DNA of 6,499 bases from Devosia sp. (lineage in GTDB: Bacteria > Pseudomonadota > Alphaproteobacteria > Rhizobiales > Devosiaceae): assembly GCA_016793415.1 (NCBI GenBank), contig JAEUMC010000963.1, forward strand, positions 1-6,499, read 5' to 3'. The position numbers and the translations under genes were made by a program. The notes under the pieces were generated by a model. The model was not told where the DNA came from. It saw only the letters and a list, made by a program, of their open reading frames with translations, and did not search any database. Below are positions 1 to 6,499 of the stretch, piece after piece (within the stretch, counting starts at the first letter, position 1; each line of letters begins with the position of its first letter).

Positions 1-79
1 GCGGCTGGGGTTGCCGTTGTCCATCCTCGTCATCGCCATCGCGGTGCCGCTGCTGTCGCTGGTCTGGCCGTTAGCCTGA
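1..79 (+). CDS. C-terminal end of a membrane protein (partial)
   Basis: Reading from base 2 there is an open frame of 25 codons ending in TGA at 77-79. The visible residues are almost all hydrophobic: a run rich in Leu, Ile, Val, Ala and Pro, with a single Arg at the start and a Trp-Pro-Leu-Ala end. This looks like the last transmembrane helix of an integral membrane protein, such as a transporter or permease, with a very short tail after the helix. The gene starts outside the window, so the family cannot be named. The other forward frame that stays open here gives a His/Arg-rich peptide and is less likely. Confidence is moderate because only 26 codons are visible. Confidence 0.5.
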   Translation, partial: RLGLPLSILVIAIAVPLLSLVWPLA

Positions 80-86
80 GGTGGTG

Positions 87-115
87 TTGCCCCGCGCGGC
101 GGGTTCCCCTACATA
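87..115 (+). promoter_or_regulatory. possible ettA promoter
   Basis: TTGCCC (87-92) and TACATA (110-115) are separated by 17 bases. They resemble a sigma-70 type -35 (four of six matches) and a weak -10 (three of six). The pair lies about 42 bases before the ettA start, in the short gap after the upstream membrane gene. A small GC hairpin (CCCGC-GCG-GCGGG, 91-103) sits inside the spacer and could be a weak terminator of the upstream gene, but no T-run follows. The call is tentative, and ettA could instead be read through from upstream. Confidence 0.25.
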
Positions 116-157
116 CGGCGCTCGATTTGAAGGTTTAGCGGCGGGAGCAGTGCCCTC

Positions 158-1813
158 ATGGCGCGCCAGTTCATCTATCACATGCACGGAATGTCCAAGG
201 CCTATGCCAGCGGCAAGAAGGTGCTCGACAACATCCACCTGAGTTTCTACCCCGACGCCAAGATCGGCGTGCTGGGTCCGAACGGCTCGGGCAAGTCCAC
301 GCTGCTCCGCATCATGGCCGGCATCGACACCGAGTTCACCGGCGAGGCCTGGGTGGCCGATGGCGCCAAGGTCGGCTACCTGGCGCAGGAGCCGCAGCTC
401 GACCCGGCGCTCGACGTCAAGGGCAACGTCATGACCGGCGTCAAGGAGAAGAAGGACGTCATCGATCGCTACAACGAACTGATGATGAACTATTCCGACG
501 AGACCGCCGACGAGGCGACCAAGCTTCAGGACATCATCGACAGCCAGAACCTCTGGGATCTCGACAGCCAGGTCGAAGTCGCCATGGAGGCGCTGGGCTG
601 CCCACCGGGCGATGCCGACGTCAACAACCTCTCGGGCGGTGAGAAGCGCCGCGTGGCGCTTTGTGCGCTGCTGCTGAGCAAACCCGACCTGCTGCTGCTC
701 GACGAACCGACCAACCATCTCGACGCCGAGACCACGGCGTGGCTCGAAAACCACCTGCGCGAATTCCCCGGCGCGGTGCTGATCATCACCCACGACCGCT
801 ATTTCCTCGACAATGTCACCGGCTGGATTCTCGAGCTCGATCGCGGCCGCGGCGTGCCGTACGAGGGCAACTATTCGGCCTATCTCAACGCCAAGGCCAA
901 GCGCTTTGCGCAGGAGCAGTCGGAAGACGCGGCCCGCGCCAAGGTGCTGGAGCGCGAGCGCGAGTGGATGGGCCAGAGCCCGCAGGCCCGTATGGCCAAA
1001 TCCAAGGCGCGTATCCGCGCCTATGACGAGCTGGTGAAGGTCAACGAGGCGCGTACCCAGTCGTCGACGGCGCAGATCATCATTCCGCCGGGCGAGCGGC
1101 TAGGCCAGAACGTCATCAATATCGAGGGCGTCACCAAGTCGTATGGCGACCGGGTGCTGATCGACAACCTGACCTTCAAGCTGCCGCCGGGTGGTATTGT
1201 CGGCGTCATCGGCCCGAACGGCGTCGGCAAGTCGACGCTGTTCCGGATGATCACCGGGCAGGAGAAGCCGGATTCCGGCGAGATCACCGTCGCCGACAAC
1301 GTCAACCTCGGTTACGTCGACCAGAGCCGCGACACGCTGGCGCCGAACAAGACGGTGTGGGAGGAAATCTCCGGCGGCAACGAGATCCTGATGCTGGGCA
1401 AGCGCGAGATGAATTCGCGCGCCTACACTTCGGCGTTCAACTTCAAGGGCGCCGACCAGCAGCAGAAGGTGGGGAACCTGTCAGGCGGGCAGCGCAACCG
1501 CGTGCACCTCGCCAAGATGCTGAAGTCGGGCGCCAACGTGCTGCTGCTCGACGAACCGACCAACGATCTCGACACCGAAACCCTCGCGGCGCTCGAAGAG
1601 GCGCTGGAGGAATTCGCCGGTTGCGCCGTGATCATCAGCCACGATCGTATGTTCCTCGATCGGCTGGCCACGCACATGCTGGCCTATGAAGGCGACAGCC
1701 ACTTCGAGTGGTTCGAAGGCAACTTCCAGGATTACGAGCAGGACAAGATCCGGCGCCTCGGCGCCGACTCGGTGAACAACCACCGGGTGACGTACAAGAA
1801 GCTGACGCGGTAA
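158..1813 (+). CDS. ettA: energy-dependent translational throttle protein EttA (ABC-F ATPase)
   Basis: EttA binds the ribosomal E site and gates the first steps of elongation according to ATP/ADP ratio; it is cytosolic and has no membrane domain. The 551 residues match the family length (about 555). Two ABC domains are visible. The first has Walker A GPNGSGKST at 40-48, signature LSGGE at 158-162, Walker B LLLLDE ending at catalytic E183, and a switch His in ITHDR (about 210-214). The second has Walker A GPNGVGKST at 352-360, signature LSGGQ at 441-445, Walker B ending at E466, and ISHDR near 493-497. The Lys/Arg/Glu-rich linker at about 242-320, with QSPQARMAKSKAR, is the P-site tRNA interaction region that marks ABC-F proteins. 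Residues about 93-137 are the arm insertion. The start is ATG with GGGAG (143-147) ten bases upstream. The C-terminus, RRLG followed by a basic tail, is intact. The stop TAA overlaps the ATG of the next gene (TAATG). Confidence 0.95.
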   Translation: MARQFIYHMHGMSKAYASGKKVLDNIHLSFYPDAKIGVLGPNGSGKSTLLRIMAGIDTEFTGEAWVADGAKVGYLAQEPQLDPALDVKGNVMTGVKEKKDVIDRYNELMMNYSDETADEATKLQDIIDSQNLWDLDSQVEVAMEALGCPPGDADVNNLSGGEKRRVALCALLLSKPDLLLLDEPTNHLDAETTAWLENHLREFPGAVLIITHDRYFLDNVTGWILELDRGRGVPYEGNYSAYLNAKAKRFAQEQSEDAARAKVLEREREWMGQSPQARMAKSKARIRAYDELVKVNEARTQSSTAQIIIPPGERLGQNVINIEGVTKSYGDRVLIDNLTFKLPPGGIVGVIGPNGVGKSTLFRMITGQEKPDSGEITVADNVNLGYVDQSRDTLAPNKTVWEEISGGNEILMLGKREMNSRAYTSAFNFKGADQQQKVGNLSGGQRNRVHLAKMLKSGANVLLLDEPTNDLDTETLAALEEALEEFAGCAVIISHDRMFLDRLATHMLAYEGDSHFEWFEGNFQDYEQDKIRRLGADSVNNHRVTYKKLTR

Positions 1814-2562
1814 TGAGCAGCGAGGATGCCACCGAGAATGTGTCGGAGGCGATCCTCGCTAACTGCCGGCGCCTGATTGCCGATGCTATGCTCCTCCTCG
1901 AACGGGGAAGTGCAGGGTCAGCACTGGCGCTCGCGATTATGGCTCTTGAGGAGGTCGGCAAGGGTCATCAACTTGAGTTGGAGACCACCAAGGGTAAAAG
2001 CACTCCCAGCTGGCATCACTATCGACAGTTTCTCGCCTCGTTTGTGCTGATGGTGTCCCTATTCCAGAAGTATGGTCTGCCTCGGCCGCAGTTTCCGGAC
2101 GGGATCCAACAGCGCATACGGGAGAGGTGGGCAGGCAAAAAGGGGCTCCGCGACATCGTTGGTGTTCCCATACCCGAGGACCTGCGTGCAGACGTTGGCG
2201 GGTGGATCGAGCCGTTGCTCCTAAAAATGGATCCAGATGATCTGATCATTTTTCGGATAGAGCTGCGGTGGGTGAACAAGGTAATGATGGCCGCTGCTAG
2301 CGGTAACCTTGAAGCACTAAGGCAGAGCGGCCTGTATCTGGACCATAGTGATGGCATAGTTGGATCGGATCCAGCCAATGTAGTTCGACAGGACGCATAT
2401 CGGTGGATACGAGTCGCAGAACGGGCTCTGTTGTTGCTTGAGTCGGGCGACTTTTTGGCCCCATATGGAGAACTGGCTGGCTTTCTGGAAGCTCGGCGTC
2501 CCCTTCCCAAAGGAGAAGAGTTGGCGCGTTTGCTTGAGGGGCTTCGAGTTCAGCCTGAATAG
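1813..2562 (+). CDS. AbiV-family abortive infection protein (HEPN-like)
   Basis: The 249-residue product has the N-terminal pattern of the AbiV family (HEPN_AbiV). An Asn/Leu/Ala-rich helix (ILANCRRLIADAMLLLERG, 14-32) is followed by a second helix that ends in the hallmark EE-x-GK (ALEEVGK, 44-50). Further on are SWHHYRQ (66-72) and a GLYLDHSDG segment (173-181) that corresponds to the family's Gly-Leu-Tyr-Val-Asp region. AbiV proteins are phage-defence proteins, and the lactococcal one acts against a phage-encoded protein to stop phage development. The protein is predicted cytosolic and mostly helical. It is somewhat longer than the roughly 200-residue lactococcal protein, the extra being a C-terminal helical tail. 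ATG at 1813 overlaps the ettA stop, and no good Shine-Dalgarno is visible (only AAGAAG 12 bases upstream), so translation is probably coupled to ettA. In-frame codons upstream of 1813 lie inside ettA and are not used. No canonical R-x4-6-H motif is present. GC is about 55%, well below its neighbours. Confidence 0.78.
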   Translation: MSSEDATENVSEAILANCRRLIADAMLLLERGSAGSALALAIMALEEVGKGHQLELETTKGKSTPSWHHYRQFLASFVLMVSLFQKYGLPRPQFPDGIQQRIRERWAGKKGLRDIVGVPIPEDLRADVGGWIEPLLLKMDPDDLIIFRIELRWVNKVMMAAASGNLEALRQSGLYLDHSDGIVGSDPANVVRQDAYRWIRVAERALLLLESGDFLAPYGELAGFLEARRPLPKGEELARLLEGLRVQPE

Positions 2563-2614
2563 ACAGTTTGTCGAGACGAGCATCACCTGAGCGGCGTCAA
2601 GGAACCTACGCGTT

Positions 2615-2618
2615 AGGA
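2615..2618 (+). promoter_or_regulatory. ribosome binding site of the second island gene
   Basis: AGGA lies five bases before the ATG at 2624. It supports that start over the next in-frame ATG at 2669, which has no purine-rich sequence at a suitable distance. It also means this gene can be translated independently, unlike the preceding AbiV-type gene, which overlaps the ettA stop. Confidence 0.5.
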
Positions 2619-2623
2619 ATAGA

Positions 2624-3211
2624 ATGCTGTTTGCGGGGAAAGAAACGCGCGAAGAGATTCTAGGCGCCATGTCCGCAGACAAGGACGCATTCGACAATGT
2701 CATCGCCATGGCAAACGTTGGCATGGCTTTCACGCAGATTTGGATCCTCGAGGATCTTGTAGCCGGTTTGGTCACGACCTCGAAGGTCACACTCCGGCGG
2801 AAGCTATCGGCAGCTGCACTCGACGCCGCGTCCCTGTTTCTCGAGAGGCATCAGAGCGTCAGGTCCTCAACTTTCGGTCGTCTAGTTGATGCGATTGAGA
2901 AAAGTGGCGTCGAGGGAAGGGACATTCGATACCTAAGAGCCATCCTGGAGCTAAGGAACGACTTCGTTCACAGACTGGGCCATCAAGTGCCGCTGCCGGG
3001 TGACTGGACGAGGTCTGGTTTCTCACTCGAGGAATTCTCTGGATACACCAGATATGTTATCAGGCACATAAATACTGCCAGCCGCCGCTTCTCACGAATA
3101 ATGACCAGGCATGGACTGCTTGCAGGCAAGTTCGGAGATTTCGGCGCCCTTCTTTGGAATCCGGATGACCCCTTTCTGAATGGGGCTGAAAACAGCGGCG
3201 ACGCTGACTAA
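2624..3211 (+). CDS. hypothetical protein with a HEPN-type R-N-x3-H motif
   Basis: I do not recognise this 195-residue protein as a named family. It has no signal peptide and no clear membrane segment, and appears mostly alpha-helical: helices at about 7-25, 25-52 (hydrophobic, Trp40 and an acidic ILEDL), 58-76, 82-95 and 98-118. Residues 109-117 read ELRNDFVHR, so R111-Asn-x3-H116 fits the R-x4-6-H catalytic motif of HEPN ribonucleases, in which Asn, Asp or His often follows the Arg. It sits at the end of a long helix, as in HEPN folds. Two other R-x4-H spacings occur (R143/H148, R158/H163) without the polar second residue and are probably incidental. The tail (178-195) is acidic and looks disordered. 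The gene follows the AbiV-type gene by 61 bases on the same strand and shares its lower GC (about 53%) and use of codons such as AGG, AGA, ATA and CTA. I infer an RNase-type effector or partner in a defence cassette. That the gene is real is more certain than its function. Confidence 0.65.
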   Translation: MLFAGKETREEILGAMSADKDAFDNVIAMANVGMAFTQIWILEDLVAGLVTTSKVTLRRKLSAAALDAASLFLERHQSVRSSTFGRLVDAIEKSGVEGRDIRYLRAILELRNDFVHRLGHQVPLPGDWTRSGFSLEEFSGYTRYVIRHINTASRRFSRIMTRHGLLAGKFGDFGALLWNPDDPFLNGAENSGDAD

Positions 3212-3253
3212 GTTGTCCGGTTCTCGGGCGCCAACGCGTTGAAGACCGGTGAC

Positions 3254-3281
3254 TTATCTAGCCGGTTTCCTGGCCAGATAA
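3254..3281. terminator. hairpin between convergent genes, possible bidirectional terminator
   Basis: TTATCT (3254-3259) pairs with AGATAA (3276-3281). GCC (3261-3263) pairs with GGC (3272-3274) inside it, with one A/C mismatch between the two stems and an eight-base loop. It lies 42 bases after the second island gene and 30 bases beyond the argG stop on the other strand, where a shared terminator would be expected. There is no long T-run on either side, only the A/T-rich outer stem, so termination efficiency is uncertain. Confidence 0.4.
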
Positions 3282-3311
3282 TTCGGCATCGGCCGCCCGC
3301 TCTCTCGGCGC

Positions 3312-5594
<2,283 letters not shown>

Positions 5595-6056
5595 TCACAC
5601 CTCGCGACGCCAGCTGATCACCGGACCATCTTCGGGGTCGATGCGCCCGCCACTGCGAGCAAAGCCGTTGGCGGTGAGCACCCGCTGCGAGGCGAAGTTG
5701 TCGACCGCGGTTTCGGCCACGACCGTAGCGACCCGCGGGTCGGTTGCCGCCCAGCGGAGCAGGTCCGCCACGGCGCGGGTGGCGACGCCACGCCGCTGGC
5801 TGGCCGGCGCGACGCCGTAGCCGATCTTGATGTCGGAGCCCTCCGGGGCACGGATCAGCGAGAGGAGGCCGACGATGGTCTGGTCCTCGACGATCAGCCA
5901 GGCGGAGGGGGCGAAGCCCTCGCGGATGGAGGCCGCGAGCTCGGCCAGCATCTCCAGAACTGGAGGCGGGGCGATATCGGCGGCGAGGCGCAGGTTGTTG
6001 GGGCCGCGGCCTGCAATGAGCGCGGCGAAGTCGGAAGCAGTTGCTTCGATCAGCAT
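5595..6056 (-). CDS. GNAT-family N-acetyltransferase
   Basis: The 153-residue protein is a GCN5-related acetyltransferase, which moves acetyl from acetyl-CoA to an amine; the substrate cannot be told. Motif A is clear: IGYGVAPASQRRGVATRAV (78-96), where QRRGVA is the acetyl-CoA pyrophosphate-binding Q/R-x-x-G-x-G/A loop. Motif B follows, with AETAVDNFASQRVLTANGF (114-132), including the N-x2-S-x2-VL-x3-GF pattern of small free-standing GNATs. A beta strand WLIVEDQTIVGLLSL precedes motif A. Three starts are possible: TTG at 6107, ATG at 6071 and ATG at 6056. I choose 6056, because GAGA lies six bases upstream and the extra N-terminal residues of the longer forms look unconserved and partly come from an inverted repeat. 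The stop is TGA (complement of 5595-5597), next to the shared terminator. The general resemblance is to RimJ/RimL or antibiotic acetyltransferase-like GNATs. Confidence 0.85.
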   Translation of the reverse strand: MLIEATASDFAALIAGRGPNNLRLAADIAPPPVLEMLAELAASIREGFAPSAWLIVEDQTIVGLLSLIRAPEGSDIKIGYGVAPASQRRGVATRAVADLLRWAATDPRVATVVAETAVDNFASQRVLTANGFARSGGRIDPEDGPVISWRREV

Positions 6057-6082
6057 GTTGGTTCTCGGCATTCGGTTGAGTG

Positions 6083-6100
6083 GCGCCAGCAGGCTGGCGC
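6083..6100. repeat. inverted repeat upstream of the GNAT gene
   Basis: GCGCCAGC (6083-6090) and GCTGGCGC (6093-6100) form a perfect eight-base inverted repeat around AG. It lies 27 to 44 bases upstream of the chosen GNAT start, so it is either a 5' leader hairpin or an operator for a dimeric regulator. The remaining 6101-6317 region holds no open frame that I trust and no convincing sigma-70 promoter. Confidence 0.4.
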
Positions 6101-6317
6101 GGCACAAGCCGAGCGACGGATATCAGGCGTCAGCGAACACGTTCACTTGGGGCCATCCTGCCGCACGGCGAGGGATGGGAAGCGTGGTCAAAGGCATTCT
6201 CCTCAGGTTGCGTCGTCACTAGCAGCGGGGATCGTTCGAAGGCAAGTCCGGCTCGGCGTGCTGGCCACTGGCGACGGGCGGTGCTAGATGCGCGCTTTGC
6301 TTTGTTCGAGGCTGGTC

Positions 6318-6499
6318 ATGACCTCTCCCTTTGAAATCGACTTCGACGGCGCGCTGATCCGCGGCGAGGCTGACGGCTTCGGCATTCCGGTGGTGTTCCT
6401 GCATTCCGGTGTCACCGACCGGCGCATGTGGTCCGAACAGATGCGGCAGCTGGCGGCCGAGGGTTATCACGTCATCAGCTACGACCGGCGCGGCTATGG
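6318..6499 (+). CDS. alpha/beta-hydrolase, N-terminal part (runs off the window)
   Basis: Sixty full codons are visible. The product begins MTSPFEIDFDGALIRG and continues with a hydrophobic strand and the oxyanion-hole turn PVVFLHSGVTDRRMW (25-39). Then come a helix QMRQLAAEGY and the strand VISYDRRGYG (52-61), which is the strand-to-turn pattern of the alpha/beta-hydrolase fold after the HG motif. The catalytic Ser, Asp and His lie beyond the right edge, so the substrate cannot be judged. ATG at 6318 has GAGG six bases upstream. An in-frame ATG at 6288 would add ten residues but lacks such a site and directly follows an in-frame stop at 6285-6287. The gene is divergent from the GNAT gene. 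Confidence 0.82.
   Translation, partial: MTSPFEIDFDGALIRGEADGFGIPVVFLHSGVTDRRMWSEQMRQLAAEGYHVISYDRRGY

Noticed and set aside
71..793. 240-residue - strand open frame across the ettA start
   Set aside because: It is antisense to the conserved first ABC domain of ettA and shows no motif of its own.
1708..1812. Longer AbiV-type protein starting at the ATG at 1708
   Set aside because: The extra 35 residues are read out of frame through the conserved end of ettA; family resemblance begins only after the ATG at 1813.
2317..2790. 157-residue - strand open frame across the gap between the two island genes, considered as a possible third gene
   Set aside because: It lies over both + strand genes, lacks a convincing domain, and the + genes have motif support.
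1801..3208. GCTGAC at 1801-1806 and 3203-3208, near both ends of the island, as possible target-site duplication
   Set aside because: Six bases is too short to exceed chance, and both copies lie inside coding sequence rather than at the true edges.

Overview
The window reads as a chromosomal segment of a GC-rich alphaproteobacterium. The core genes sampled by hand are about 70 to 77% GC, use GC-rich third positions and have GTG as well as ATG starts. Hyphomicrobiales (for example a Devosia-like organism) is my guess from protein flavour. It is an inference and was not tested against a database.

Layout, left to right. Bases 1-79 are the tail of a membrane-protein gene on +. Next comes ettA (158-1813, +), a full-length ABC-F ribosome-associated ATPase. 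Its stop codon overlaps the start of a 249-residue AbiV-family (HEPN-like) gene (1813-2562, +). A gap of 61 bases leads to a 195-residue gene (2624-3211, +) with an R-N-x3-H motif typical of HEPN ribonucleases. These two genes form a lower-GC island (about 53 to 55% GC in sampled rows) between housekeeping genes, and they are the most likely undescribed system here. A hairpin at 3254-3281 separates them from argG (3312-4649, -), argininosuccinate synthase. The 153-base argG/tam divergent region carries an inverted repeat. It is followed by tam (4803-5567, +), trans-aconitate 2-methyltransferase. A 22-base perfect palindrome between convergent stops is the probable shared terminator of tam and a GNAT acetyltransferase gene (5595-6056, -). 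After a 261-base divergent region, an alpha/beta-hydrolase gene starts at 6318 (+) and runs off the right edge.

How the parts fit. argG is the penultimate step of arginine synthesis. tam detoxifies trans-aconitate, a by-product of the TCA cycle. ettA gates translation initiation according to ATP/ADP ratio. These are ordinary housekeeping genes with no obvious functional link. The island is different: two small, predicted all-helical HEPN-type proteins lie immediately behind ettA and are probably co-transcribed with it. I infer a phage-defence (abortive infection) cassette. AbiV membership is well supported by motif pattern. The HEPN call on the second gene is weaker, and I know of no described system made of this pair.
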